NCBI RefSeq assembly: GCF_000711195.1 | Contig: NZ_JOMR01000001.1 | Span: forward strand, 682,001-746,000 | Direction: 5' to 3' | Source: Thiomicrospira pelophila DSM 1534 | GTDB lineage: Bacteria > Pseudomonadota > Gammaproteobacteria > Thiomicrospirales > Thiomicrospiraceae | Length of the DNA: 64,000 nt | Shown: positions 28,731-39,230 of the stretch, piece after piece | Layout of the letters: the number at the start of each line of letters is the position of its first letter | Numbering within the stretch: position 1 is the stretch's first letter | Translations under genes and position numbers: made by a program | Notes under the pieces: generated by a model | What the model saw: the letters and a program-made list of their open reading frames with translations, nothing else | Database searches by the model: none | What the model was told of the DNA's origin: nothing

Positions 28731-29501
28731 GTGAGAAGACCGTTTGTTGCAGGAAACTGGAAAATGCATGGCTCAAAAGCCATGATTCAAACATTGTTAG
28801 CCGAGTTGGTTGAGGGTGCGAAGCCTTTAGAATCAGTGGATATGGCTGTGTGCCCTCCCTCTGTTTATATCGATTATGTAAAGCAAGGCTTAGTTGAAAC
28901 TAAGATTTCAGTTGGTGGCCAAAATATGGCTGATGTTGCTGAACAAGGTGCCTTTACAGGTGAAGTAACGGGCGTAATGTTGAAGGATGTTGGCTGCGAT
29001 TACGTGATCGTTGGTCATTCAGAACGTCGTACTTTATACGCTGAAACCGACGAACAGGTCGCCAACAAGGTTTCTATTGCACTGGCTGAAGGTTTAACTC
29101 CTATTTTATGTGTAGGCGAAACCCTAAAAGAGCGCGAGTCCAATGTGACTGAAAAAGTTGTAGGCTCGCAGATGCAAGCCGTTTTAGATAAGGTTGGCGT
29201 TAAAGCTTTTGCTAAAGTAGTCGTGGCTTATGAGCCAGTTTGGGCAATTGGTACCGGTATGACGGCTTCACCACAGCAGGCTCAAGATGTGCATGCTTTT
29301 ATTCGTGGTTTGGTCGCTAAGCAAGATGCAACCATAGCTGAGAGCTTAATTATTCAGTACGGTGGTAGTGTTAAGCCCAATAATGCAAAAGAGTTGTTCT
29401 CTCAGACTGATATTGATGGTGGCCTAATTGGTGGTGCGTCCTTAAATGCAGTTGATTTTTTAGCCATATGTGAAGCAGCAGGTGATGCATGTTCGAAATA
29501 A
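28731..29501 (+). CDS. tpiA: triosephosphate isomerase
   Basis: TpiA interconverts dihydroxyacetone phosphate and glyceraldehyde-3-phosphate. I take GTG 28731 as start ([14 protein letters not shown], with GGAGA upstream), giving 256 residues; the open frame reaches a TTG at 28701 that adds ten unconserved residues. Catalytic marks are K11 in GNWKM, the histidine in IVGHSERR and the glutamate in [13 protein letters not shown]. The phosphate loop is YGGSVKPNN. It overlaps secG by 13 bp. The glmM-tpiA-secG order is common in gammaproteobacteria. Confidence 0.96.
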   Translation: MRRPFVAGNWKMHGSKAMIQTLLAELVEGAKPLESVDMAVCPPSVYIDYVKQGLVETKISVGGQNMADVAEQGAFTGEVTGVMLKDVGCDYVIVGHSERRTLYAETDEQVANKVSIALAEGLTPILCVGETLKERESNVTEKVVGSQMQAVLDKVGVKAFAKVVVAYEPVWAIGTGMTASPQQAQDVHAFIRGLVAKQDATIAESLIIQYGGSVKPNNAKELFSQTDIDGGLIGGASLNAVDFLAICEAAGDACSK

Positions 29502-29812
29502 TTCTAGCAATCCATATTGTGATTGCATTTGTGTTAATTGTGCTGGTTTTACTACAGCAGGGTAAGGGGGCTGATGCCGGTGCAAACTTTGGTGGTGGTT
29601 CATCATCACAGTCTGTATTTGGTAGTCGAGGTTCTGCAAACTTCTTATCTAGAACCACGGCGGTTTTAGCAGCCTTATTTTTTATTACCAGCTTATCCCT
29701 GGCTTATATTGCCAGTAAAGAAGTGAAAGGTTATAAGAGTGTGGTGTCGGAACAAGCAGCACCCGCACCTAAAGAAGAAGTAGATACGGATACGCCTGTC
29801 GTTCCAAACTGA
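29489..29812 (+). CDS. secG: protein-export membrane protein SecG
   Basis: SecG is the third subunit of the SecYEG channel. The 107 residues show two membrane helices (about 3-22 and 55-75) around the conserved [34 protein letters not shown]-type loop, of which [11 protein letters not shown] and FGSRGSANF are visible. The tail after residue 80 is hydrophilic and unique. Its start lies within tpiA (13-bp overlap). tRNA-Leu begins 11 bp after the stop, so it is probably processed from the same transcript. Confidence 0.94.
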   Translation: MFEIILAIHIVIAFVLIVLVLLQQGKGADAGANFGGGSSSQSVFGSRGSANFLSRTTAVLAALFFITSLSLAYIASKEVKGYKSVVSEQAAPAPKEEVDTDTPVVPN

Positions 29813-29823
29813 TTTTAATACTA

Positions 29824-29908
29824 GCCGATGTGGTGAAATTGGTAGACACGCTATCTTGAGGGGGTAGTGGCGAAAGCTGTGCCGGTTCGAGTCCGGCCAT
29901 CGGCACCA
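29824..29908 (+). tRNA. tRNA-Leu (anticodon GAG)
   Basis: An 85-nt class II tRNA. The acceptor arms GCCGATG (29824-29830) and CATCGGC (29898-29904) pair, followed by A and an encoded CCA. The anticodon stem CTATC/GGTAG holds the loop TTGAGGG, giving anticodon GAG (Leu, CUC/CUU). A long variable arm and the GGTTCGAGTCC T-arm are present. The secG-tRNA-Leu linkage is conserved in gammaproteobacteria. Confidence 0.96.
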
Positions 29909-29914
29909 TTTTTT

Positions 29915-29938
29915 ATAAGCCGGACTGTTCCGGCTTAT
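29915..29938 (+). terminator. hairpin between tRNA-Leu and nuoA
   Basis: ATAAGCCGGA (29915-29924) pairs perfectly with TCCGGCTTAT (29929-29938) across a CTGT loop. The following sequence TATTAATCC is a weak U-tract. It may end the tpiA-secG-tRNA transcript or partly attenuate read-through into nuo. Confidence 0.55.
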
Positions 29939-29968
29939 TATTAATCCTAGAAGAGGTGGGCATAACCG

Positions 29969-30325
29969 ATGCTAGAAAACTATTTACCTGTACTGGCGTT
30001 TATTGTTTTGGGTGTACTGTTTGGTATCGGTCCACTTGTAATGAGTTTTGTGTTGGCGCCAAACAAGCCTGATTCTGAAAAAAATTCTCCTTATGAGTGT
30101 GGTTTTGAGGCCTTCGAGGACTCTCGCATGAAATTTGATGTGCGTTTTTACTTGGTCGCCATTCTATTCATTATTTTTGACCTCGAAATTGCATTTTTAT
30201 TCCCATGGGCCATCGTGTTAGATGAAATTGGCTTATTTGGCTTACTGTCAATGGCGGTTTTCTTGTCTTTGTTGGTTGTGGGCTTTATTTATGAATGGAA
30301 GAAGGGGGCGCTAGAATGGGAATAG
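29969..30325 (+). CDS. nuoA: NADH-quinone oxidoreductase subunit A
   Basis: NuoA is a small membrane subunit of complex I. The 118 residues hold three helices (about 6-28, 62-82, 88-108). The loop between helices 1 and 2 has the conserved [20 protein letters not shown], containing the cysteine that changes accessibility between active and deactive states. RBS AGAGGTGGG is upstream. It opens the 14-gene nuo operon, and its end overlaps the nuoB start by 10 bp. Confidence 0.96.
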   Translation: MLENYLPVLAFIVLGVLFGIGPLVMSFVLAPNKPDSEKNSPYECGFEAFEDSRMKFDVRFYLVAILFIIFDLEIAFLFPWAIVLDEIGLFGLLSMAVFLSLLVVGFIYEWKKGALEWE

Positions 30326-30792
30326 AAGGCGTATTGAAAGAGGGAGTAATCACAACTTCTGCAGACAAGTTAATTAACTGGGCGCGTACTGGTTCGATGT
30401 GGCCAATGACATTTGGTTTGGCTTGTTGTGCGGTTGAAATGATGCATGCCGGTGCGGCGCGTTATGACTTAGATCGTTTTGGTATTATCTTTCGCCCTAG
30501 CCCTCGCCAGTCCGATGTCATGATTGTAGCTGGAACTTTGGTTAATAAAATGGCTCCGGCTCTTAGAAAGGTGTATGACCAGATGGCTGAACCGCGCTGG
30601 GTGATCTCAATGGGTTCTTGTGCTAATGGTGGTGGTTATTATCACTATTCTTACTCAGTTGTAAGAGGCTGTGACCGTATCGTTCCAGTAGACGTTTATG
30701 TTCCGGGTTGTCCGCCGACGGCTGAAGCTTTATTGTACGGAATTATCCAGCTCCAAAATAAAATCCGAAGCACTAACACGATCGCTAGATAG
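30316..30792 (+). CDS. nuoB: NADH-quinone oxidoreductase subunit B
   Basis: NuoB holds the terminal iron-sulfur cluster N2 next to the quinone site. From ATG 30316 ([10 protein letters not shown]) there are 158 residues; the in-frame ATG at 30295 lies in nuoA and adds seven residues. The N2 ligands C37 and C38 ([10 protein letters not shown]), C102 ([14 protein letters not shown]) and C132 ([12 protein letters not shown]) are all present. The adjacent pair of cysteines is diagnostic. nuoC follows after 30 bp. Confidence 0.97.
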   Translation: MGIEGVLKEGVITTSADKLINWARTGSMWPMTFGLACCAVEMMHAGAARYDLDRFGIIFRPSPRQSDVMIVAGTLVNKMAPALRKVYDQMAEPRWVISMGSCANGGGYYHYSYSVVRGCDRIVPVDVYVPGCPPTAEALLYGIIQLQNKIRSTNTIAR

Positions 30793-30822
30793 CGTGTTCA
30801 TACTAGGTAACGGAAGAATTCT

Positions 30823-31476
30823 ATGAAACAGTCTGTATTAGATTTACAAGCTCGCGTGAAAGATTTAGTTGGCAATAAATTAGTCAACATGAAAGTTGAG
30901 TTTGACGAGTTAACCATTGAACTTGCACCTGAAGATACTAAGTCATTATTGGTTCGGTTACGTGATGAACTGGGGTTTGAACAACTAGTTGATCTTTGTG
31001 GTGTTGATTATTTAAGTTATGGTTTGGCGAACTGGGAAAGTGCACAAGCAAGTAACTCGGGCTTCAGTCGTGGTGTTTTTGATTTTGATATTGCAAGTGA
31101 TACCGAGGACTTGTACCCAGAGCGCCGTTTTGCTGTGGTTTATCATTTGCTCTCGATTCAAAACAATTTACGTATCCGTGTTAAGACCTACCCTGCAAAT
31201 AGCCAACAACCTATGGTTGAATCGGTTGTAGAGGTTTGGTCATCTGCAAACTGGTTTGAACGTGAAGCATTTGACTTGTTTGGTATTTTATTTAATGGTC
31301 ACCCAGACTTGCGTCGTATCTTGACGGATTACGGTTTTGTTGGGCATCCATTGCGTAAAGATTTTCCACTTGTTGGCCATGTAGAAATGCGTTATGACCC
31401 AGAAAAAGGTCGTGTCGTATACGAGCCAGTAAGTATTGAGAATAGAGTGAATGTACCACGAGTCATTCGCAACTAA
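30823..31476 (+). CDS. nuoC: NADH-quinone oxidoreductase subunit C
   Basis: NuoC is a peripheral-arm subunit (30-kDa type) that packs against NuoD. The 217 residues end with the signature [29 protein letters not shown] and [10 protein letters not shown] preceding strand reads [10 protein letters not shown]. It is a separate gene, not fused to nuoD as in E. coli. It lies 24 bp before nuoD. No cofactor is bound by this subunit in known complexes. Confidence 0.96.
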   Translation: MKQSVLDLQARVKDLVGNKLVNMKVEFDELTIELAPEDTKSLLVRLRDELGFEQLVDLCGVDYLSYGLANWESAQASNSGFSRGVFDFDIASDTEDLYPERRFAVVYHLLSIQNNLRIRVKTYPANSQQPMVESVVEVWSSANWFEREAFDLFGILFNGHPDLRRILTDYGFVGHPLRKDFPLVGHVEMRYDPEKGRVVYEPVSIENRVNVPRVIRN

Positions 31477-31500
31477 GTTCTGATAAGGATTGAGATAGCT

Positions 31501-32754
31501 ATGCCTGAAATTCGCAACTATACCCTTAACTTTGGTCCACAGCATCCTTCTGCACATGGCGTATTGCGCCTTGTACTAGAGTTGGATGGTGAAACCATTG
31601 TGCGCTCTGATCCCCATATCGGACTGTTGCATCGTGGTACTGAAAAGTTAGCTGAATATAAGCCTTACAACCAATCAATAGGTTATATGGATCGTTTGGA
31701 TTATGTCTCGATGATGTCAAACGAGCATGCCTATGTTATGGCCATTGAAAAAATGCTGGGTGTCGAAGTGCCTGAGCGTGCACAATATATTCGAGTCATG
31801 TTTGACGAAATTACACGTGTTTTAAACCACTTGATGTGGTTGGGCGCGCATGCTTTAGATATCGGTGCGATGACGGTGTTCTTGTATGCTTTTCGCGAAC
31901 GCGAAGACCTGATGGATTGCTATGAAGCGGTGTCGGGTGCCAGAATGCACGCTACTTATTATCGTCCCGGTGGAGTATATCGTGACCTACCTGATACCAT
32001 GGCGAAATACAGTGAATCTGAATGGCATAAGGGTAAAAAACTTGATAAGTTGAACGAAACTCGTGAAGGCTCGTTACTTGATTTTATTGAAGCCTTTACT
32101 GAGCGTTTTCCAGGTTATATTGATGAATATGAAACCTTATTAACGGATAACCGTATTTGGAAACAGCGTACAGTAGATATCGGTATCGTATCGCCTGAGA
32201 GAGCCTTACAGTTAGGCTTTACCGGTCCAATGTTACGTGGCTCAGGGATCGCATGGGATTTACGTAAAACCCAACCATATGAAGTATATGATCGCTTAGA
32301 TTTCGATATTCCGGTTGGCAAAACCGGCGATAGCTATGACCGCTATTTGGTACGAGTTGCCGAAATGCGTGAATCAAACAAAATTATTAAGCAATGTGTG
32401 GATTGGTTAAAGAAAAATCCGGGGCCAGTCATTGCTGACAACCATAAAGTCACGCCGCCTTCTAGAGAAGATGCAAAATCGAATATGGAAGCGCTGATCC
32501 ATCATTTTAAACTCTTTACAGATGGTTTTATTGTGCCGAAAGGTGAAGTATATAGTGCGGTTGAACACCCTAAGGGTGAGTTTGGTATTTACATGGTGTC
32601 GGATGGGGCAAATAAACCATATCGATTGAAAGTAAGAGCACCAGGCTTTCCGCATCTTGCGGCTTTGGATGAAATGGCTAAAGGACACATGATTGCGGAT
32701 GTGGTCGCGATTATCGGTACGCAGGATATTGTATTTGGGGAGATTGATCGATGA
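31501..32754 (+). CDS. nuoD: NADH-quinone oxidoreductase subunit D
   Basis: NuoD (49-kDa type) is derived from a hydrogenase large subunit and forms the quinone pocket with NuoB. The 417 residues include [32 protein letters not shown], the quinone-contacting [17 protein letters not shown] and the C-terminal [30 protein letters not shown]. All hydrogenase nickel ligands are absent, as expected. It overlaps nuoE by 4 bases (ATGA). Confidence 0.97.
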   Translation: MPEIRNYTLNFGPQHPSAHGVLRLVLELDGETIVRSDPHIGLLHRGTEKLAEYKPYNQSIGYMDRLDYVSMMSNEHAYVMAIEKMLGVEVPERAQYIRVMFDEITRVLNHLMWLGAHALDIGAMTVFLYAFREREDLMDCYEAVSGARMHATYYRPGGVYRDLPDTMAKYSESEWHKGKKLDKLNETREGSLLDFIEAFTERFPGYIDEYETLLTDNRIWKQRTVDIGIVSPERALQLGFTGPMLRGSGIAWDLRKTQPYEVYDRLDFDIPVGKTGDSYDRYLVRVAEMRESNKIIKQCVDWLKKNPGPVIADNHKVTPPSREDAKSNMEALIHHFKLFTDGFIVPKGEVYSAVEHPKGEFGIYMVSDGANKPYRLKVRAPGFPHLAALDEMAKGHMIADVVAIIGTQDIVFGEIDR

Positions 32755-33254
32755 GCACGGCTAGTTCAGAGAATAGCAACATCATTCAAGGGGACGTTAA
32801 AACCCGTATTGATCGCTGGTTAGCTCGTTATCCAGACGATCAAAAACAATCAGCCGTGATCGCGGCTTTACGCATTGTTCAAGAAGTAAATGGTGGTCAT
32901 TTAACTCGTGATTTAATGGATCAGGTTGCTAGTTATTTAGAGATGACACCAATCTCTGTTTATGAAGTTGCGACCTTTTATTCTAACTTTGAACATAAAC
33001 CTGTCGGGCGTCATAAGATTTGTTTGTGTACAAATATTTCTTGTATGTTACGCGGCAGTGATGAATTACTTGATTACCTTCAGAAAAAACTCGGTGTCGG
33101 TGTGGGTGAAGTTACGGCCGACGGTAAGTTTTCTATCAAAAAAGTTGAGTGTTTAGGAGCCTGTGGCGGCGCTCCTATGATGCAAGTAGGTAAGGTTTAT
33201 TATGAAGACTTAACCGAAACTCGACTAGATGTCATATTGGATAACTTGGAGTAA
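32751..33254 (+). CDS. nuoE: NADH-quinone oxidoreductase subunit E
   Basis: NuoE carries the [2Fe-2S] cluster N1a next to the FMN site. The 167 residues contain a thioredoxin-like fold with four cysteine ligands: two in [11 protein letters not shown] and two in [15 protein letters not shown]. The N-terminal helical part includes [18 protein letters not shown] and [19 protein letters not shown]. The start overlaps the nuoD stop. nuoF begins 2 bp downstream, indicating tight coupling of the NADH-oxidising module. Confidence 0.96.
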   Translation: MSTASSENSNIIQGDVKTRIDRWLARYPDDQKQSAVIAALRIVQEVNGGHLTRDLMDQVASYLEMTPISVYEVATFYSNFEHKPVGRHKICLCTNISCMLRGSDELLDYLQKKLGVGVGEVTADGKFSIKKVECLGACGGAPMMQVGKVYYEDLTETRLDVILDNLE

Positions 33255-33256
33255 TT

Positions 33257-34537
33257 ATGGTTGAACTAAATCTTTGTTGTTATCGCAATAACCATCTAGA
33301 AAACTCTTGGGATATCGACACCTACATTGCACAGGGTGGTTATCAGGTCTGGAAAAAAGTTCTTGCGGGTGATTTAAGCCCGCAAGAAATTATTGATGAA
33401 GTGAAGACCTCTAATTTACGTGGGCGCGGTGGTGCAGGCTTTCCTACAGGCTTGAAATGGAGCTTTATGAACCGTCAAGCACCGGGACCGAAATACATTG
33501 TATGTAACTCAGATGAGAGTGAGCCGGGCACATTTAAAGACCGTGATATTATGCGCTACAACCCGCATCAGCTCATCGAAGGCATGATGATTGCCGGTTA
33601 TGTAATTGGCGCTAATACTGGTTATAACTATATTCGCGGTGAGTTTTGGGAGCCTTACGAGCGCTTTACTGGGGCAGTTATGCAAGCTCGCAAGGCAGGT
33701 TTACTCGGTAAAGATATCTTAGATTCGGGCTTCGACTTCGACCTTCATACACATCAGGGCGCTGGAGCTTATATTTGTGGCGAAGAAACGGCCTTAATAG
33801 AGTCTTTGGAAGGGAAAAAGGGGCAGCCAAGATTTAAGCCACCTTTCCCAGCTAGTTATGGCGTGTACGGTCGTCCTACTACGATCAACAACACGGAAAC
33901 TTTGGCTTCTATTCCGATGATTTTGGCTAAGGGTGGTGATTGGTTTGCCAAGCTGGGTGTGCCGAATGCAGGTGGGACCAAGCTTTTCTCCATGTCAGGT
34001 CATATTGAAAAGCCGGGCAACTTTGAAATCCCGCTTGGTACACCGTTTAAAGATTTACTTGAGTTAGCGGGCGGCGTATGGAAAGGCCGAGAGTTAAAAG
34101 CGGTGATTCCTGGTGGTTCTTCAACCGCCTTATTGCCCGCTGATAAGGCGCTCGCTATGACGATGGATTATGATTCGATTGCTAAAGCAGGTTCATTTCT
34201 TGGTGCTGGCTCGGTCATTATTATGGACGATCAAACCGATATGGTTAAAGCCCTAGAGCGTTTAACTTGGTTTTACTATGATGAATCATGCGGACAATGT
34301 ACGCCATGTCGCGAAGGCACTGGTTGGATGTATCGTGTGGTACATCGTATTCGTCAGGGCAAAGGTCGCCCAGAAGACCTAGAAACATTAAAAGACGTCT
34401 CAGGCAAAATTATGGGACGCGTAATTTGTGGTTTAGGAGATGCAGCGGCGATCCCGGTGACAAGCTTCTTGCAGCATTTTGAACATGAGTTCCGTCATTA
34501 TATTGATCACGGATGCAGTATTTTCGACCGCGCTTAA
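33257..34537 (+). CDS. nuoF: NADH-quinone oxidoreductase subunit F
   Basis: NuoF binds NADH, FMN and the [4Fe-4S] cluster N3. The 426 residues include the NADH/FMN glycine loop [54 protein letters not shown] and the cluster ligands in [16 protein letters not shown], with a fourth cysteine in [12 protein letters not shown]. The length is typical. It is 2 bp after nuoE and 30 bp before nuoG. Confidence 0.97.
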   Translation: MVELNLCCYRNNHLENSWDIDTYIAQGGYQVWKKVLAGDLSPQEIIDEVKTSNLRGRGGAGFPTGLKWSFMNRQAPGPKYIVCNSDESEPGTFKDRDIMRYNPHQLIEGMMIAGYVIGANTGYNYIRGEFWEPYERFTGAVMQARKAGLLGKDILDSGFDFDLHTHQGAGAYICGEETALIESLEGKKGQPRFKPPFPASYGVYGRPTTINNTETLASIPMILAKGGDWFAKLGVPNAGGTKLFSMSGHIEKPGNFEIPLGTPFKDLLELAGGVWKGRELKAVIPGGSSTALLPADKALAMTMDYDSIAKAGSFLGAGSVIIMDDQTDMVKALERLTWFYYDESCGQCTPCREGTGWMYRVVHRIRQGKGRPEDLETLKDVSGKIMGRVICGLGDAAAIPVTSFLQHFEHEFRHYIDHGCSIFDRA

Positions 34538-34567
34538 ATTTAAGCGTCGAATATTAGGTTAAGAATT

Positions 34568-36679
34568 ATGGTAAAAGTCGAGATAAATGGTCAGGTTGTA
34601 GAGGCGCGTGAAGGAGACATGTTAATTGATGTGGCGGATGGCGCATCGGTATCTATCCCACGCTTTTGCTACCACAAAAAACTTTCTATCGCAGCAAACT
34701 GTCGCATGTGTTTGGTTGAGGTTGAGGGAGCCCCGAAAGCGATTCCGGCATGTGCTACACCTGTGACGGATGGTATGCGTGTCAACACAAAATCCCCCAA
34801 AGCCATTGCCGCTCAAAAATCCGTTATGGAATTTTTGTTAATTAATCATCCTTTGGATTGTCCAATTTGTGATCAGGGTGGTGAGTGTGAGCTTCAAGAT
34901 GTTGCTATGGATTATGGTGATGACGTCTCTCGCTATTCTGAAGCGAAACGAATTGTAGGTGATCGTAATGTTGGCTCTTTAATTCAAACCGACATGACAC
35001 GTTGTATTCACTGCACACGCTGTGTACGTTTCGGTCAAGAAGTCGCGGGTCTAAAAGAATTGGGTGCTACGGGCCGTAGTGAATGGATGGAGATCGGTAC
35101 TTATATAGAAAAATCGATCGACTCAGAGTTGTCTGGCAATATGATTGACTTGTGCCCAGTGGGGGCTTTAACCTCCAAACCCTTCCGTTATAAAGCACGT
35201 GCTTGGGAGTTAATCTCGCATCCGACGATTTCACCGCACGACAGTATTGGTTCGAATATTTTGGTTCATACACGTAATGGTGAAGTAATGCGGGTGGTTC
35301 CGGCCGAAAACGAAGCCATTAACGAAACCTGGATTTCGGACCGAGATCGCTATTCCTACGAAGCTTTAAACTCAGTGGATCGTTTATCCTCACCTATGGT
35401 CAAAAGCGACACAGGCTGGCAGCAAGTTGAGTGGGAATCGGCATTAGAAAAACTGGTTAAAAAATTAAAACCTTATTTAAGTAAACCAGAAGATATTGCG
35501 GTATTGATTTCACCTAATACGACATTAGAAGAACTTTATTTAACCAAAAAGTTATTTAACGCTCTAGGTGTACGTTCAATTGAGTCTCGTTTACGTCAAC
35601 AAGACTTCCGTGGAGATGCTGCTGGGATTAGCACTTCTTTGGGACAGTCTTTTAGTGATGTTGAGAATTTAGACTCGGTCTTCATGGTTGGCTCTTACCT
35701 TCGTAAAGAATTACCGCTCCTAAACAATCGAGTGCGTAAAGCGCACTTAGCGGGCGCCCAAGTTAATACACTTAACCCAGTTGCCTTGGATTACAACTAC
35801 AAGGTCACGAACGAACTAGTCACATCCGATATGGTTGAAGAACTAGCCGCTATTACTAAAGCCGCGATTGAATTAGCTAAGTTGGACAACCAGGCTTGGT
35901 TGTCAGATGTTAAACCATCTGATCAACACAAAGCTGTCGCTGAATCTCTATTAAAAGCCGATAAAGCTTGCGTTATCTTAGGGCTGCGCGCACAGATGGA
36001 TGAAAACTATTCAATCTTAGCTCGCCTAGCAGCTTTATTAGCAAAAGCCACCGGCAGTGTTTTTAGTAATTTGCCAATGTCTGCGAATACACAGGGTGCA
36101 AACTTATTACTATCAGATAATGCAAAGGATAACCTTAACGATTGGTTAGAGAAAGGTAAAAAAGTATTCATTAACTTGGGTGTTGAGCCTGAGCAAGATA
36201 CAGTGCGTGCTTCTGAAGCTTTGAAAGCGATGCAGAATGCAGAGTTAGTTATTAATATCACAGGTTTTGATAGTGTTGCACAGCGTGGTTATGCTGATTT
36301 CATGCTACCGATGGCTTTGTTTGCTGAGAACGCAGGTACTTACATTAATGCTCAAGGTGATTGGCAGAGCTTCAAAATGGTAGCAAATGCCAAAGCGGAA
36401 GCGAAGCCGTTATGGAAGATTCTTCGAGTGCTGGGCAATATGTTTGACCAGGCAGGTTTTGACTACGTCAATACCAATGAGATTTTAACGGAGATTCAGG
36501 CGCTTAATTTAGAAATGATGTCGACTAATTATGAAGACATGCAGATCAGCTTAGTTGATAAATTGACGTCAACTAATGTTGCCGATTTCGTGTCGCCTTA
36601 CTCGGTAGATGCTTTGGTGCGTCGTTCGCCTGCATTGCAAGCAACACCGGATGCGCGCCCAATTGGTCAACCTGAATAA
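34568..36679 (+). CDS. nuoG: NADH-quinone oxidoreductase subunit G
   Basis: NuoG carries iron-sulfur clusters N1b, N4 and N5. The first 220 residues hold them: [15 protein letters not shown] with a later ACATP cysteine (2Fe-2S), [17 protein letters not shown] with its histidine ligand, and [12 protein letters not shown] with a distal [11 protein letters not shown] cysteine. The rest is a degenerate molybdopterin-oxidoreductase domain without molybdenum site. At 703 residues it resembles the alpha/gammaproteobacterial short form rather than the 900-residue E. coli protein. A near-copy of the palindrome (ACCAGGCTTGGT, 35889-35900) is inside. Confidence 0.96.
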   Translation: MVKVEINGQVVEAREGDMLIDVADGASVSIPRFCYHKKLSIAANCRMCLVEVEGAPKAIPACATPVTDGMRVNTKSPKAIAAQKSVMEFLLINHPLDCPICDQGGECELQDVAMDYGDDVSRYSEAKRIVGDRNVGSLIQTDMTRCIHCTRCVRFGQEVAGLKELGATGRSEWMEIGTYIEKSIDSELSGNMIDLCPVGALTSKPFRYKARAWELISHPTISPHDSIGSNILVHTRNGEVMRVVPAENEAINETWISDRDRYSYEALNSVDRLSSPMVKSDTGWQQVEWESALEKLVKKLKPYLSKPEDIAVLISPNTTLEELYLTKKLFNALGVRSIESRLRQQDFRGDAAGISTSLGQSFSDVENLDSVFMVGSYLRKELPLLNNRVRKAHLAGAQVNTLNPVALDYNYKVTNELVTSDMVEELAAITKAAIELAKLDNQAWLSDVKPSDQHKAVAESLLKADKACVILGLRAQMDENYSILARLAALLAKATGSVFSNLPMSANTQGANLLLSDNAKDNLNDWLEKGKKVFINLGVEPEQDTVRASEALKAMQNAELVINITGFDSVAQRGYADFMLPMALFAENAGTYINAQGDWQSFKMVANAKAEAKPLWKILRVLGNMFDQAGFDYVNTNEILTEIQALNLEMMSTNYEDMQISLVDKLTSTNVADFVSPYSVDALVRRSPALQATPDARPIGQPE
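35889..35900. repeat. palindromic repeat, 1 mismatch (ACCAGGCTTGGT)
   Basis: One C-to-T change from the consensus, inside nuoG (NQAWL). The change turns CCTGG into CTTGG. Confidence 0.55.
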
Positions 36680-36693
36680 TAAAGGAAAAGTGT

Positions 36694-37755
36694 ATGTTTA
36701 ATGCTTTAGAAAGCTGGCTAAGCGTTTTCTTATGGGATTGGTTGGCTATTATGATCACCTTGGTGATCCAAGTTTTAATTGTTGTGGTCCCCGTTATTTT
36801 GGCGGTGGCTTTTTTAACTCTAGCCGAGCGTAAAGTTATTGGCTTTATGCAGGTCAGAATGGGGCCAAATAGAGTTGGGCCATATGGAATACTGCAACCG
36901 TTTGCAGACGTTATTAAGCTCATCATGAAAGAAGTTATTCGGCCTGCTGAGTCAAATGCTTATCTATTTCTTATTGCTCCGATTTTGGCTTTTGCCCCCG
37001 TGATTGCGGCTTGGGCCGTTATCCCATTTGATGAAGGGGTGGTTGCCTCAGATTTAAATGTGGGCGTGATGTATGTATTAGCCGTGTCTTCAATTGTGGT
37101 TTATGGGGTTATTATTGCCGGCTGGGCTTCAAATTCGAAATATGCTTTTTTAGGCGCATTGCGTGGTTCAGCGCAAAAGGTCTCCTATGAAATTGCAATG
37201 GGTTTTGCACTTGTTACTGTTCTCATGGTCGCTGGTAGCATGAACTTAACCGAAATTGTGCATGGCCAGCAGGGTGGTTTCTGGAACTGGTACTGGATTC
37301 CTTTGTTACCGATGTTTGCTGTTTATTTTATTTCAGGCCTGGCTGAAACCAACCGAGCGCCGTTTGACGTAGTGGAAGGTGAAGCAGAAATCGTCGCTGG
37401 TTTTCATGTTGAATACTCGGGGATCACGTTTGGTATTTTCATGTTAGCTGAATACGCCATGATGATTCTGATCTCATTCATGACGGCGATTATGTTTCTA
37501 GGTGGCTGGTATTCACCATTTGAAGGCATTATTTTGCTTGATCCACTAACATCTTGGGTTCCAGGGTTTGTTTGGTTGTTGTTAAAAGTTGCCTTCTTAC
37601 TCTTCTGTTTCTTGTGGTTCCGTGCGACCTTCCCACGTTATCGTTATGACCAGTTGATGCGTTTGGGCTGGAAGGTATTGATTCCTGTCACCATCGTTTG
37701 GGTATTTGTAGTTGGTTTAATGCATTACTTCAGCATTGGTCCCTGGTTTAATTGA
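36694..37755 (+). CDS. nuoH: NADH-quinone oxidoreductase subunit H
   Basis: NuoH is the membrane subunit that joins the peripheral and membrane arms and forms the quinone-access channel. The 353 residues have about eight helices. Conserved blocks are [24 protein letters not shown]-like ([18 protein letters not shown]), [20 protein letters not shown] and [26 protein letters not shown], whose glutamates line the proton path. It sits 14 bp after nuoG. Confidence 0.96.
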   Translation: MFNALESWLSVFLWDWLAIMITLVIQVLIVVVPVILAVAFLTLAERKVIGFMQVRMGPNRVGPYGILQPFADVIKLIMKEVIRPAESNAYLFLIAPILAFAPVIAAWAVIPFDEGVVASDLNVGVMYVLAVSSIVVYGVIIAGWASNSKYAFLGALRGSAQKVSYEIAMGFALVTVLMVAGSMNLTEIVHGQQGGFWNWYWIPLLPMFAVYFISGLAETNRAPFDVVEGEAEIVAGFHVEYSGITFGIFMLAEYAMMILISFMTAIMFLGGWYSPFEGIILLDPLTSWVPGFVWLLLKVAFLLFCFLWFRATFPRYRYDQLMRLGWKVLIPVTIVWVFVVGLMHYFSIGPWFN

Positions 37756-37768
37756 GTGAGGTTTGAAC

Positions 37769-38260
37769 ATGGTTGCATTTCTAAAACATCAGGTTAAGAC
37801 CTTTGGTCTCATAGAGTTATTTAAAGGTTTAGCGGTAACGGGTAAGTATTTCTTTAAAAAGAAAATAACGGTTCGATACCCAGAAGAAAAAACACCTATG
37901 TCTCCACGCTTTCGTGGTCATCACGCTTTGCGCCGTTATGCCAACGGTGAAGAGCGTTGTATTGCGTGTAAATTGTGTGAAGCGGTTTGCCCAGCTAACG
38001 CGATCACCATTGAGGCCGAAGAGCGTAGTGATGGTTCGCGTCGTACCACGGTTTATGATATTGACATGTTTAAGTGCATTTACTGTGGTTTTTGCGAAGA
38101 AGCTTGTCCGGTTGATGCCGTGGTAGAAACACGCGTATTTGAATATGCTTTTGACGAACGCGGGCCTCACATCATGACGAAAGATAAGTTGTTAGCATTT
38201 GGTGACAAGCATGAAGCCCAAATTGCAGCTGACCGAGCTGCAGATGCTAAGTACCGTTAA
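37769..38260 (+). CDS. nuoI: NADH-quinone oxidoreductase subunit I
   Basis: NuoI holds two [4Fe-4S] clusters, N6a and N6b, between NuoG and NuoB. From ATG 37769 ([14 protein letters not shown] upstream) it has 163 residues; a TTG at 37763 is in frame but less likely. The two ferredoxin motifs are [16 protein letters not shown] and [34 protein letters not shown] precedes the first. nuoJ follows after 20 bp. Confidence 0.96.
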   Translation: MVAFLKHQVKTFGLIELFKGLAVTGKYFFKKKITVRYPEEKTPMSPRFRGHHALRRYANGEERCIACKLCEAVCPANAITIEAEERSDGSRRTTVYDIDMFKCIYCGFCEEACPVDAVVETRVFEYAFDERGPHIMTKDKLLAFGDKHEAQIAADRAADAKYR

Positions 38261-38280
38261 ATCTACAGGAATTCGATTTT

Positions 38281-38919
38281 ATGACTTTTGAGCAACTTAT
38301 ATTTTATGTATTAGCCGGCATTGCGGTGATTGCATCTTTAATGATGATCAGTGTTAACAACCCAGTTAAAGCAGCTTTATGGTTAGTGTTGGCGTTTATT
38401 TCGACGGCAGGGGTGTGGATTACGGCGCAGGCTGAATTTTTAGGCATCGTTTTGATTCTCGTCTATGCAGGCGCAGTGATGGTGTTATTCCTGTTTGTCG
38501 TCATGATGCTGGATATTAACTTGGTTAAATTAAAAGAAGGTTTTACACGTTATTTACCAATTGGTGTGCTGGCATCGGTGGCCATTTTTGCCTTGATGTA
38601 TATGGTGCTCGGGCCAGCACATTTTGGTTTAGAAAAGACGGGCGAGCCTCTTAAATTCTCAGCTGACTATAGTAATACCGCTACGATTGGTTTAGAGCTA
38701 TACACCGTACATGCGTATGCCTTCATTTTAGCCGCCGTGTTATTACTAGTCGGCATTGTGGCCGCGATAGCTTTAACTATACGTCGCAGGTTACCTCACG
38801 AAGTGTTGTACCAAGACATTGATAAGCAAGTCAAGGTACAAGCAAAAGATCGTTTTAAAATGGTCAAGATGAAAGCCACCAAAGAAGAACCTATTAAGAA
38901 ACAAGAGGAGGACGAGTAA
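38281..38919 (+). CDS. nuoJ: NADH-quinone oxidoreductase subunit J
   Basis: NuoJ is a five-helix membrane subunit. The 212 residues include [21 protein letters not shown] and the flexible TM3 region [25 protein letters not shown], the mark of the family. The C-terminus is a long basic tail ([19 protein letters not shown]). Its last base is the first base of nuoK (TAATG), so translation is probably coupled. Confidence 0.95.
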   Translation: MTFEQLIFYVLAGIAVIASLMMISVNNPVKAALWLVLAFISTAGVWITAQAEFLGIVLILVYAGAVMVLFLFVVMMLDINLVKLKEGFTRYLPIGVLASVAIFALMYMVLGPAHFGLEKTGEPLKFSADYSNTATIGLELYTVHAYAFILAAVLLLVGIVAAIALTIRRRLPHEVLYQDIDKQVKVQAKDRFKMVKMKATKEEPIKKQEEDE

Positions 38920-39224
38920 TGGTTGCACTGTCTGATTATCTGGTGTTTAGTGCCATACTTTTCACTCTGAGCATGGCTGGGATATTTCTTAACCGAAAAA
39001 ATGTGATTATTTTATTGATGTCAATTGAGTTGATGTTGCTCGCGGTTAATACAAATTTGGTTGCTTTCTCTTATTTTTTAAATGATACGGCGGGGCAAAT
39101 TTTCGTTTTCTTTATTCTAACTGTCGCGGCCGCCGAAGCCGCGATCGGGTTAGCTATCATCGTATTGGTGTTTCGTAACCGAAACAGTATTAACGTTGAT
39201 GATCTTGGTTCACTGAAGGGGTAA
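38919..39224 (+). CDS. nuoK: NADH-quinone oxidoreductase subunit K
   Basis: NuoK is the small MrpC-like antiporter-type subunit with three helices. The 101 residues carry the two key glutamates in [15 protein letters not shown] and [17 protein letters not shown], both needed for proton translocation. It shares one base with the nuoJ stop and ends 6 bp before nuoL. GAGGAGG immediately upstream is a strong ribosome site. Confidence 0.96.
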   Translation: MVALSDYLVFSAILFTLSMAGIFLNRKNVIILLMSIELMLLAVNTNLVAFSYFLNDTAGQIFVFFILTVAAAEAAIGLAIIVLVFRNRNSINVDDLGSLKG

Positions 39225-39230
39225 GACTAG

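Noticed and set aside
8707-30113. Further AGGCCT sites at 8707, 8841, 15894 and 30108
   Set aside because: These share only the central six bases; their flanks do not match CCAGG/CCTGG, so they are not counted as copies of the repeat.
37332-37343. TTCAGGCCTGGC in nuoH
   Set aside because: Three mismatches to the 12-mer; it could be a decayed copy, but it was left out of the count.
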